Notes under the pieces: generated by a model | Seen by the model: only the letters and a program-made list of their open reading frames with translations | What the model was told of the DNA's origin: nothing | The model's database searches: none | From: Candidatus Methanomethylophilaceae archaeon | GTDB taxonomy: Archaea; Thermoplasmatota; Thermoplasmata; Methanomassiliicoccales; Methanomethylophilaceae | Length of the DNA: 15,188 nucleotides | Direction of reading: 5' to 3' | Assembly: GCA_017455785.1 (NCBI GenBank) | Contig: JAFSYZ010000048.1 | Coordinates: 1-15,188, forward strand | Shown: one piece after another, positions 6,500 to 14,500 of the stretch | How the letters are laid out: each line of letters opens with the position of its first letter | How positions within the stretch are numbered: position 1 is the stretch's first letter | Program-made: the position numbers and the translations under genes

Positions 6500-7675
6500 T
6501 CACTCCTTCACAGCAAGTCCCTTTACGAATGACTTCTCCGGCAGTTTCTTCACGGGTTCTGTGAGCAGGAACTCACCCTTCTCGATCCAATCCTTCAATT
6601 TTCCTGCGACCTTCCTCGCACCCGCATATGACGATAATGAGGAAGTCCTGATCTTACGGCCCTCGTACTCTATGGTACCGGACCTCAGCTGAGCGTAATT
6701 GTACTGAGCAAGAACAGGTCTGCTCTTGGATGTCACACTGTAATCGATGAGATTGGCATAGATGTCCTCATCGGATATCGATGCCCTCTTAACGACATCC
6801 ACATTCAAGACAGGGATCGGGATTCCGACTCCTAAGGCGATGGATGTACCGTAACCGTGAACGTTCAATCCTCTGACGAAGTCCTTGTCCATCTGTTTCA
6901 GATCACCAATGAGGGCGAGTGTCCTAGCTCCTGAGATCGGAACACCGTTCTTCTCTGCGACTTGGGTATTGAACTGCGTCCCCTGCCATGTGACGTAACC
7001 CTCTCCACCTCCGAGGAAGATGTGTGTTCCCATTCCGATGGTATCTAGATGCGGGTCGTTCATCAAGGGCGACAGCTGTCCTGCCGAACTGAAGGTGGCG
7101 TTCTTCATCCTGGGCAGGAGTTTTCCCATGTAGGTGTACAACGTCCTGTCCGAACAGTTCGTTGCCACATTGTAGTTCTGATATACGTTACGGGGATTGT
7201 ACATGTACGCTTCATTGAGGTCATCGAGTGTGATGTAGGTGTTGATGTCCTTCCTCACGTAGCAATCGGTACCCGGGCCCCAGGCGTGGAGGTGGATCTT
7301 CTTGCCTGCGATAAGGTCCTCGATGACGTGTCCTCCGCCGTATCCGTCAGGATCGTCGGATTTGGATGTCGATGCTATGTAAGTATCGACTGCGGCGAGA
7401 CCTCCGTATGCCTCGACATCATTGAGCCTGATATTGGCCATCCTGATGGGCGGGTCCGAATGTCCGAAATTGAGGAATGCTCCGGATGAACACATCGCAC
7501 CGAATGTACCGGTGGTTATGACATCCACTTCCTCGGCTACCTGCTCGGCACCCTTCTCCTTGACGAGATCTATGATCTCCTCCGCTGTATAGACCACTGC
7601 TTTGCCCTTGGATATCTTCTCGTTGATCTCCTCGTAAGTCTTCGCCACTATATCCCTCGATTCGGAATACCCCAT
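6500..7675 (-). CDS. DUF39/COG1900 protein, L-aspartate semialdehyde sulfurtransferase (homocysteine-forming)
   Basis: A 391-residue DUF39 protein. The Methanosarcina acetivorans member MA1821, with its NIL ferredoxin, forms homocysteine from aspartate semialdehyde and sulfide without O-acyl homoserine intermediates, probably through an enzyme persulfide. Features here are GTFGAMCSSGAFLNFGHSD (56-74, with Cys62), GYGGGHVIEDL (111-121), and HAWGPGTDCYV (130-140). Cys138 in the last motif is the likely counterpart of the essential family cysteine. Another conserved-looking stretch is NYNVATNCSDRTLY. The C-terminal CBS pair of longer homologues is absent. I prefer ATG 7675 over the in-frame GTG at 7690: GGAGTG lies 12 nt before the ATG and itself contains the GTG, and the TATA box predicts a start near 7700. 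It is the first gene of the operon. Confidence 0.9.
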   Translation of the reverse strand: MGYSESRDIVAKTYEEINEKISKGKAVVYTAEEIIDLVKEKGAEQVAEEVDVITTGTFGAMCSSGAFLNFGHSDPPIRMANIRLNDVEAYGGLAAVDTYIASTSKSDDPDGYGGGHVIEDLIAGKKIHLHAWGPGTDCYVRKDINTYITLDDLNEAYMYNPRNVYQNYNVATNCSDRTLYTYMGKLLPRMKNATFSSAGQLSPLMNDPHLDTIGMGTHIFLGGGEGYVTWQGTQFNTQVAEKNGVPISGARTLALIGDLKQMDKDFVRGLNVHGYGTSIALGVGIPIPVLNVDVVKRASISDEDIYANLIDYSVTSKSRPVLAQYNYAQLRSGTIEYEGRKIRTSSLSSYAGARKVAGKLKDWIEKGEFLLTEPVKKLPEKSFVKGLAVKE

Positions 7676-7698
7676 CTGACTGGTCGGCACTCCGTTTC

Positions 7699-7718
7699 CG
7701 AAATCGAGACAGATTTCG
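7699..7718. promoter_or_regulatory. Palindromic operator candidate at the homocysteine operon start site
   Basis: CGAAATC (7699-7705) and GATTTCG (7712-7718) form a perfect 7-bp inverted repeat with a 6-bp spacer. It lies just downstream of the TATA box and over the predicted transcript start, where a dimeric repressor would block transcription. No second intergenic copy was seen in this window. Confidence 0.45.
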
Positions 7719-7721
7719 ACC

Positions 7722-7730
7722 TATAATAAA
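7722..7730 (-). promoter_or_regulatory. TATA box of the DUF39-ferredoxin-UPF0280 operon
   Basis: The minus strand reads TTTATTATAG. It predicts a transcript start near 7700 and a leader of about 25 nt before ATG 7675. It is the only good core promoter between the mgtA terminator and the operon. Confidence 0.6.
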
Positions 7731-7753
7731 CGATTGTAAGGAAAGTAAGGGAT

Positions 7754-7774
7754 ACCCCGTCCAGAGGACGGGGT
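7754..7774 (-). terminator. Hairpin terminator after mgtA
   Basis: ACCCCGTCC (7754-7762) and GGACGGGGT (7766-7774) form a perfect 9-bp, mostly G-C stem with a 3-nt loop. It starts 12 nt past the mgtA TAA and is followed on the minus strand by pyrimidine-rich ATCCCTTACTTTCCTT. This probably separates mgtA from the downstream sulfur operon. Confidence 0.65.
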
Positions 7775-7785
7775 GTTGAATGTGT

Positions 7786-10527
7786 TTAACAGGCGAAGTA
7801 CCCGTGGGTCTTCAGCATGTGCTTCTTGACCAGATGCGATCCGAAGAAGTACACGCATGCGATGAACGGCATCCATATCATGGCTGTCGGTGCCAGGTTG
7901 TTGATGAACACGTCCTTGTACAGGTCCATCGGGAAACTGGATATCGCTTCCCACAGTCCACCGGTGAAGGGGAGTATGGTACCTACGGCCAATGCCAACA
8001 ACGTCGTGACGACCAGGATCTTACTTGACCATGCCTGGAAGAACGGCAGTTTGTTGGTACGGACGATATGGATGGCCCATACCTGCATCCAATACTGCTC
8101 TATCACCCATATAGCCTGGAACCAGGCCTCGACGTTGGTATCGCTCAGATCCACCCTCTGTAGTATCAGATCCGCCACGCTTCCGTATGTTCCCGCCGCA
8201 TAGAGAATCTCACCGTCGGCATTCATGATGTTCACCATGGTGACCGAACCGAATACAACGAAGGTCATGAACGCCCATGTCATCACATCCGTTATCGGAC
8301 ACATCGGACCGAATCTGAACATAACGTTCTTCAGGTTGATGGCATCCCATTTACGCGGCTCCCTGACGAACTCATCCTCCACCTTGTCCCATGGGATGAT
8401 GAGACATGCGAAGTCGTTGATGAGATTGAAGATCAGGATCATGACCGCACCCATCGGGTTGAAGTTGAACAGCAATGTTGCCAATATCAGCGAGAACATG
8501 TAACCGAAGTTGATCGAACCGATCATCTTGACGTACTTGATGGTGTTGACGTACACCTTCCTTCCTTCGATCACACCGTTCTTCAGTATTCCGAGGTCCT
8601 TCTCCAGAAGGATCATACTGGCCGTATCCTTCGCGATATCGGTACCTGTATCCACCGAAATGCTGACATCGGCCGCCTTCATGGCCAGGACATCGTTGAT
8701 ACCGTCACCCATCAATCCGACCGTATGGCCGTTGGCACGCAATGCCTTCACGACACGCATCTTGTTATCGGGTGTGAGTCTGGCGAACATATCGGTCTCT
8801 TCGACATGCTGCTTAAGCTCCTCGTCGGACATGGCATCGATCTGCGGACCCACCAGCATCTTCTCAGTGCTGATGTCGATCTCCTCACCGATGTAACGGG
8901 AGACGTACTCGTTGTCTCCCGTAAGCACCTTGGTGGTGACACCGTAGTCCCTCAGTTCCTTGATAGCGACCTTCGCCGATTCCTTTACTGGATCGGTGAA
9001 CACGACGAATCCTGTGAAGATGAGCTCGCATTCGTCCTCCACGGACACCTCCTTCCCATTGGGGATGTACTTGTATCCGACTCCGAGGACACGCATGCCC
9101 TTCTCGCTGTACCATTCCACCAGTCCCATCACATCGTTCTTGACCTTGTCGTCGATGGGCTGGATGTTCCTCTCCTTATCCAGATATGCGGACGATATGG
9201 AGAGGATCTCAGGTGTGGCACCCTTTGTGATAAGGACGTTGACCTCATCATCCTGTTTCACTACTACGGTCGCTCTTCTCCTGAAGAAATCGAAGGGTAC
9301 ATCGGCCACGTAGGGGTACTGGTCCAACTCATCGGTGAAACCATACTCGTCGGCATATTCGTCGATGGCCCAATCGATCTGATTGGTGGATGATTTGAGA
9401 TTCCTGCTGTTCAGACATGTGAAGACCTCCACCATGTGACTGCTGTTACCATGGATATCATTGCAATCCTTGACGGAGATCCTGTTCTGTGTCAATGTAC
9501 CCGTCTTATCGGAGCACAGTACATCCATCGCACCCAGATTCTGGATGGATGTGGCCTCCTTCACAATGACCTTCTTCTTTGCCATGTCGATGGAACCCTT
9601 GGCGAGGTTCGTAGAGACTATCGTGGCGAGCATCTCGGGCATCAATCCTATTGCAAGGGTCAAAGCGAATATGAAGGCGTTCTTCACATCGTCGAATAAG
9701 AACTCCCCGGCATTGAAGTAACCCTTGAGGAGCATGATGATGAAGACAGGCGGCACCATGTAGATCATGAGTTTGACCAGCACATTTGTGATGGCCTTGG
9801 AACCCTTGTCGTATGTTGTGGCATCCTTCTTCCTTGTCAGCTTCTCCGCCATTGATCCAAAGATCGTATCGTCACCGACAGCGACGACTATGGCCTCCGC
9901 TGAACCGCTGATGACGTTTGAACCCATGAATGCCATGTTGCTGCATCCGAGGATGTTGTCCGCATCCTGTATGGGCTGGTCGGTCTTGGTCACTGCTGCG
10001 GATTCCCCGGTCAGAGACGACTGGTCGACCTTCAGGTGATTGGATTTCAAGATCCTGACATCCGCCGGGATCATGTCACCTGCATCTAAAATGACGATAT
10101 CACCGACGACGAGGTCACTTGAATCGACCTCGATCTCCACATCCTCACGGCGCAGAGTGATGATGGTCGTTACCATGCTCAGAAGTTTCGCCGCCGCATT
10201 ACTGCTGCGGGTCTCCTGAATAAATGTCATCGTACCGCTGACCAGGATTAGGGTCGTCAGTATAATGATGTAAGGGATATCGATCTCCTCACCCTGAATG
10301 ATAGCACAGACAGGCCAAAGGATATCGATTATAGCTAAAGCGATTATGAAGACGTTAACGAATGCGTGATAGAGTCTTTTCAGAACCACGTGCTTGTTAT
10401 GATTGGTGACGACGTTGTCCCCGAATTTGATACGGGACGTGGTCACTTCTTCATTATAGTGTCCCTCAGGTCTGCTGTCGAGCTCTTTCATCAGAGTATC
10501 GGCGTCGGCTGACACCGCATACTTCAT
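7786..10527 (-). CDS. mgtA: P3B-type Mg2+-transporting P-type ATPase (MgtA-like)
   Basis: A 913-residue membrane ATPase expected to import Mg2+ at the cost of ATP. Domains in order: a short cytosolic N-terminus; M1-M2 (about 52-104); an actuator domain with TGES (173-176); M3-M4 (about 249-305) with the MPEM motif; the phosphorylation motif DKTGTLTQN with Asp340; a nucleotide domain with KGA (435-437); TGDN (536-539); hinge MGDGIND (606-612); then M5-M10 to the end. The stretches IGLMPEMLATIVSTNLAKG and ADVSISVDTGTDIAKDTAS match MgtA rather than Ca2+ or heavy-metal pumps. I chose ATG 10527 (weak GGA at 8 nt) because it aligns with the conserved start of the family's LDSRPEG region. An in-frame GTG at 10560 would add 11 residues. 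It ends in TAA, the only one here, 12 nt before a strong hairpin. Confidence 0.9.
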   Translation of the reverse strand: MKYAVSADADTLMKELDSRPEGHYNEEVTTSRIKFGDNVVTNHNKHVVLKRLYHAFVNVFIIALAIIDILWPVCAIIQGEEIDIPYIIILTTLILVSGTMTFIQETRSSNAAAKLLSMVTTIITLRREDVEIEVDSSDLVVGDIVILDAGDMIPADVRILKSNHLKVDQSSLTGESAAVTKTDQPIQDADNILGCSNMAFMGSNVISGSAEAIVVAVGDDTIFGSMAEKLTRKKDATTYDKGSKAITNVLVKLMIYMVPPVFIIMLLKGYFNAGEFLFDDVKNAFIFALTLAIGLMPEMLATIVSTNLAKGSIDMAKKKVIVKEATSIQNLGAMDVLCSDKTGTLTQNRISVKDCNDIHGNSSHMVEVFTCLNSRNLKSSTNQIDWAIDEYADEYGFTDELDQYPYVADVPFDFFRRRATVVVKQDDEVNVLITKGATPEILSISSAYLDKERNIQPIDDKVKNDVMGLVEWYSEKGMRVLGVGYKYIPNGKEVSVEDECELIFTGFVVFTDPVKESAKVAIKELRDYGVTTKVLTGDNEYVSRYIGEEIDISTEKMLVGPQIDAMSDEELKQHVEETDMFARLTPDNKMRVVKALRANGHTVGLMGDGINDVLAMKAADVSISVDTGTDIAKDTASMILLEKDLGILKNGVIEGRKVYVNTIKYVKMIGSINFGYMFSLILATLLFNFNPMGAVMILIFNLINDFACLIIPWDKVEDEFVREPRKWDAINLKNVMFRFGPMCPITDVMTWAFMTFVVFGSVTMVNIMNADGEILYAAGTYGSVADLILQRVDLSDTNVEAWFQAIWVIEQYWMQVWAIHIVRTNKLPFFQAWSSKILVVTTLLALAVGTILPFTGGLWEAISSFPMDLYKDVFINNLAPTAMIWMPFIACVYFFGSHLVKKHMLKTHGYFAC

Positions 10528-10715
10528 TCTAAGTTCCGGTGAATCAATACCATTTACCACGAAAAGTTAAAATGAATCCTGGGCTTAAAACTATGCCCGC
10601 AGACGCCGTAAGAAAAACCGTTAATTGTCGATATAGGGACTATATGTCACATATGGGGCAAACTGAACGCCTATGGTCATCTGACTTCTATGCAGACAAC
10701 ATGCCCGTTTTTGGG

Positions 10716-10898
10716 TCAAATAATAATACGGTTAGAAAAATCGTAAATCATAGCTTTGACCCTCCGGATCGAAAAAAGGATTTTCATGCTAAACCCGCGG
10801 AACAACATGATCGGCCTAACAATAAGTCGAGCAAATCCCAAGACTAGGGCAAGCAGTTGGAACAATCTGCCCTGGTCGTCCTTTTCATCAGACGTCAA
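10716..10898 (-). CDS. Possible small membrane protein upstream of mgtA
   Basis: A 60-codon frame with an acidic N-terminus (TSDEKDDQG), one hydrophobic stretch (RLFQLLALVLGFARLIV, about residues 11-27) and a basic C-terminus, consistent with a single-pass peptide. The start would be TTG 10898. It is preceded by a perfect AGGAGG (10907-10902), although only 3 nt separate them, and by a minus-strand TTTATAG (10938-10932) that predicts a transcript start near 10910. It points the same way as mgtA and ends 189 bp before it. In bacteria small peptides such as MgtS and MgtR modulate MgtA, but there is no visible similarity to them and the link is conjecture. Alternatively the AGGAGG serves a 14-codon frame from ATG 10888, or the frame is not translated. 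Confidence 0.3.
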   Translation of the reverse strand: MTSDEKDDQGRLFQLLALVLGFARLIVRPIMLFRGFSMKILFSIRRVKAMIYDFSNRIII

Positions 10899-10930
10899 GG
10901 TCCTCCTAAGAACTCCAATCCGGATGTCCA

Positions 10931-10938
10931 GCTATAAA
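10931..10938. promoter_or_regulatory. TATA-like element in the mgtA/TrpY-like spacer
   Basis: GCTATAAAGG on the plus strand is CCTTTATAGC on the minus strand. On the minus strand it would start a transcript about 25 nt on, right before AGGAGG at 10907-10902. On the plus strand it would start near 10960 and give the regulator a leader of about 60 nt. Direction cannot be decided from sequence. Confidence 0.35.
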
Positions 10939-10974
10939 GGAGTCCGGTGCACAGAACTCCACACTTATCTGCAG

Positions 10975-11001
10975 TGTACATATGATGTACATTTATGTAC
11001 A
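10975..11001 (+). promoter_or_regulatory. Three phased TGTACA boxes over the core promoter of the TrpY-like gene
   Basis: Perfect TGTACA hexamers start at 10975, 10986 and 10996, spaced 11 and 10 bp, so all lie on one helix face. Boxes 2 and 3 flank or overlap an ATTTATGT TATA-like element (10991-10998) centred about 26 bp before ATG 11021. TGTACA is the reported TRP-box sequence bound by TrpY in Methanothermobacter thermautotrophicus. This layout suggests autorepression by covering the TATA box. Confidence 0.65.
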
Positions 11002-11020
11002 TGAAAGTATATTACCATCC

Positions 11021-11518
11021 ATGCAGAACATACTTGATCTTTTCGAAGGAATGCACTCACAAAGGTCTGTTGCGAAAACGATGCTTCGTTACGGTCTCAG
11101 AGTAGAAGGTGAGGATGTCTACTGTGGTAAGATCAAGATTGCTGACGCATCACTTGCCAGGGCGGCAGGTGTCGACAGAAGGGTGGTCAGATCCACTGTC
11201 GAGAGCATCAATGCCGACCCGAGACTCAAAGACATATTCTCAAAAATGAACTCCACATCATTGCTCTCGGATGTGGCCCCTGTCATCGGTTGTTCGGTGG
11301 TGGAGATCATACCTACCAACGCCGGACAGCCCGGGATCCTGGCAGATATAACACAAGCGATCTACAATGCCGGTGTCTCGTTGAAACAGGTGGTCGTCGA
11401 CGATTTCGCCTTCGATGACGGGCCCAGGCTAATAATAGTGCTGGATGGACAGCTCCCGGCGGAGTACATACCCCGCCTGAGAGCATGTCAAGGTGTCGCC
11501 TCTGTCATCTTGAGATGA
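11021..11518 (+). CDS. TrpY-like transcriptional regulator, HTH plus ACT domain (COG2150)
   Basis: A 165-residue predicted amino-acid-responsive regulator. A helix-turn-helix lies at about 38-62 (KIADASLARAAGVDRRVVRS) and an ACT-like domain at about 94-165, beginning VEIIPTNAGQPGILADITQA, with the usual ligand-loop glycines and aspartate. The layout matches the archaeal 'regulator of amino acid metabolism' group, to which TrpY of Methanothermobacter, a tryptophan-sensing repressor, belongs to my knowledge. I chose ATG 11021: the earlier in-frame ATGs at 10982 and 10985 would translate through the TGTACA boxes and the TATA-like element, and the residues they add do not look like the family. 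With TATA about 26 bp upstream and no Shine-Dalgarno, the mRNA is probably leaderless. The gene is not beside trp genes here and abuts carB tail to tail with no gap. The effector amino acid is unknown. Confidence 0.82.
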   Translation: MQNILDLFEGMHSQRSVAKTMLRYGLRVEGEDVYCGKIKIADASLARAAGVDRRVVRSTVESINADPRLKDIFSKMNSTSLLSDVAPVIGCSVVEIIPTNAGQPGILADITQAIYNAGVSLKQVVVDDFAFDDGPRLIIVLDGQLPAEYIPRLRACQGVASVILR

Positions 11519-14500
11519 TCATTCCACAAGGTTGTGGTATTCCCTCATGGAGCGGACGCCCACGTCCTTCTCCTTAGCTACACGGATAGCCATTACAGCG
11601 GCGTTGGCACCGTTGATAGTGGTGTAGATCGGGATCTCCAATTCCACTGCCAGACGGCGGATCGCATGTCCGTCCCTGATGGGGCCCGACCTCTGTGTGG
11701 GGGTGTTGATGATCATGTTGATCTTCCCTGCCCTCATCAGTTCCATGACTGTCATTCCGCTCTGGTTATCCGATACCCTGAAGGCCGTTTCGCATTCTAT
11801 ACCATGACTTCTGAGGACCGATGCGGTACCCTTGGTCGAGTAGATATGGAAGCCCATCTCCTGGAGCTTCTCCGCACTGTCCACGATCTCCTCCTTATCA
11901 GAGTCTGCGACTGTGATGAACACACCGCCCTCGGTCGGGATCTTGTCTCCGCATGCCTTGAATGCCTTGTAGCAAGCGACATCGAAATCCTCATCGATAC
12001 CCATGACCTCACCTGTGGATTTCATCTCCGGTGTGAGGATGGAATCGATTCCCTCGAGCTTCAGGAACGGGAAGACGGATTCTTTGATAGCATAGTGATC
12101 TATGATCCTGTACTCATCCTTGATGCCCAGTTCCTTGAGGGTCTTACCGAGCATGATCTGTGTTCCGAGCTTGGCAAGCGGGACACCGGTGGCCTTCGAG
12201 ATGAATGGTACCGTACGTGACGCCCTCGGGTTCGCCTCGATCATGTAGATCTCGTAACCCTTTGCTGCGAGCTGAAGGTTCAGGCATCCCTTGATGTTCA
12301 ATGCCAATGCCACCTTCTTGGAGATGTCCAGGACCTTGTCGATGTATATCTTACCGAGTGTGCACGGCGGAAGTACCATCGTAGCATCACCTGAGTGCAC
12401 TCCCGCGTACTCCACGTGTTCCATAATGCCTCCGATGTAAACATCGGTACCATCTGAGATGACATCCACATCTATCTCCACCGCATTGGTGAGATACTTG
12501 TCGATTAGTATGGGATGATTCCTTGATACCTTCACGGCTGTCTCTACATATGTCTGCAGCTCGTTGGTGGAGTAGACTATCTCCATACCGCGTCCTCCGA
12601 GGACGTATGACGGCCTCACAAGTACCGGATAGCCGATGGATTCGGCAATGTCCCTGGCTTCCTCGAACGAGTAACCTGTTCCGGACTTGGGCTGTTTGAT
12701 GCCCAATTCGTCCATAAGCTTGGAGAACCTCCTCCTGTCCTCTGCGATATCCATCGAGTCCGGAGTGGTTCCGAGGACCTTGGTCTTCGTTCCCTTCAGC
12801 GCCTTCTCCAGATCAACAGCAAGGTTGACACTGGTCTGTCCGCCGAACTGGACGATCACACCGTCCGCATCCTCCTTCTCGATGACATTCAGAACATCTT
12901 CTAAGGTAAGGGGTTCGAAATACAGCCTATCGGAAATATCGAAATCTGTAGAAACGGTCTCGGGGTTGTTGTTGATGATGACCGCATCCACGCCGGCCTC
13001 CTGAAGAGCCATGACGCTGTGAACACAGCAGTAATCGAACTCGATACCCTGTCCGATACGGATGGGCCCTCCACCGACGATTATGACACGCTTCCTGTCC
13101 TTGTCGTACTGTACCTCGCAGGAATCGCCGTATGTTGAATAGAAATACGGTGTCTTGGCAGGGAACTCCGCTGCGCATGTGTCCACCATCTTGTAGACAG
13201 GGACGATTCCATTCTCCTTCCTCATGGCACGGATATCCATCTCGTCCTTCCCTGTGAAGGATGATATGGTGACATCGGCGAATCCCATGGATTTGGCCTC
13301 CTTGAGCAGTTCCACCGTCAGAGACTCGTTCTTCAGCCTGTTCTCCATATCTATGATGTTCTTCACTTTCAATATGAAGAACTCGTCCCATTTGGCGAGA
13401 TCCGCGACCTTCTTAGTGTCCCATCCTCTCCTGAGGGCCTCCGCTATTTCGAAGAGACGCCTGTCGGTGGCATGGATGAGACCTTCCGTAAGCTCTTCAT
13501 CGGTCTCGTTGAGCGTATCGAAGTAGATGGATCCGATCTCCAGTGATTTCACACCTTTCAGAAGTGCCTCCTCGAAGGTCCTTCCTATGGCCATCGTCTC
13601 ACCGGTGGACTTCATCTGGGTTCCGAGACGCCTGTCCACCGTACGGAACTTGTCGAAGGGCCACCTAGGTACCTTCAATACGACGTAATCCACGGTGGGT
13701 TCGAAGCATGCGTATGTGTTACCTGTGACCCTGTTAGGTATCTCGTCCAATGTGTGTCCCAATGCCACTTTGGCGGAGACACGTGCGATCGGATAACCTG
13801 TGGCTTTTGATGCCAATGCGGATGACCTTGATACACGGGGGTTGACCTCAATCAACCTGTAATCGCCGTTGGCAGGGTTGAATGCGAACTGAACGTTACA
13901 TCCTCCTTCTATACCAAGAGCACGGATGACCTTCAATGATGCTGTCTTGAGACGTACGTGGTCCGCCGCAGACATGGTCAGACACGGTGCACAGACTATA
14001 CTCTCTCCGGTGTGGATTCCCATGGCGTCGATGTTCTCCATGTTACAGACGACTATGGCGTTGTCCTTGGAATCCCTCATCACCTCATATTCTATCTCCT
14101 TCCATCCAAGAACTGATTCCTCGATCAGGACCTGATGGATACGTGAATAGGCGAGACCTCTGCCGCAGACATCCTTGAGCTCCTCCTCGTTGTAGGCGAT
14201 ACCTCCGCCGGTACCTCCCAGTGTGTATGCAGGACGGATGAGGACAGGGTAATGACCTATGTACTCCACAGCTTTCAATGCCTCTTCGTAGGAGTTGACA
14301 CTCATACTCTTGGGAACGGGTTCGCCGATCTCCTCCATGGTCTCCTTGAACAGTTCACGGTCCTCGGATTTCGCTATCGCTTCGGGCTGTGTACCGAGGA
14401 GGTCGACGCCGTACTTGTCCAGAACGCCTTTCTCTGCAAGTTCCGAACAGATGTTCAATGCGGTCTGTCCTCCCATTCCAGCCAATATACCATCCACGCC

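Larger units (their letters stand above)
10528..11020. other. Long divergent intergenic region between mgtA and the TrpY-like gene
   Basis: About 490 bp, AT-richer than its surroundings near mgtA. Next to mgtA are TTTTAA-type elements (10563-10570 and 10585-10592 on the minus strand) that could be its TATA box; which one is used is unclear. ATATG-TCA-CATAT (10642-10654) is a short palindrome. AGGGCA/TGCCCT (10846-10851, 10868-10873) can form a hairpin. AGAACTCCA occurs twice (10909-10917, 10953-10961) on either side of a TATAAA. The regulator's promoter fills the right end. A plus-strand frame at 10539-10847 has random-looking composition and is not called. No tRNA or known riboswitch is recognised. 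Confidence 0.6.

Noticed and set aside
7199..7210. TGTACATGTAC inside the DUF39 gene as a TrpY-type box
   Set aside because: It lies deep inside coding sequence (tyrosine/methionine codons) with no promoter nearby, so chance is the better explanation.
8725..9393. 222-codon plus-strand frame opposite mgtA
   Set aside because: Antisense shadow of a gene with clear P-type ATPase motifs; no family resemblance and no start signals.
10528..10715. Mg2+ riboswitch (M-box type) ahead of mgtA
   Set aside because: No recognisable M-box core or long paired architecture; only short 4-6-bp stems. Such riboswitches are not known to me from archaea.
10539..10847. Plus-strand 102-codon frame starting inside mgtA
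   Set aside because: Low-complexity, hydrophilic, random-looking sequence with no ribosome binding site or recognisable domain, and it overlaps the mgtA start region.
11534..12220. 228-codon plus-strand frame opposite carB
   Set aside because: Antisense shadow of the MGS and ATP-grasp region of carB, which is unambiguous.
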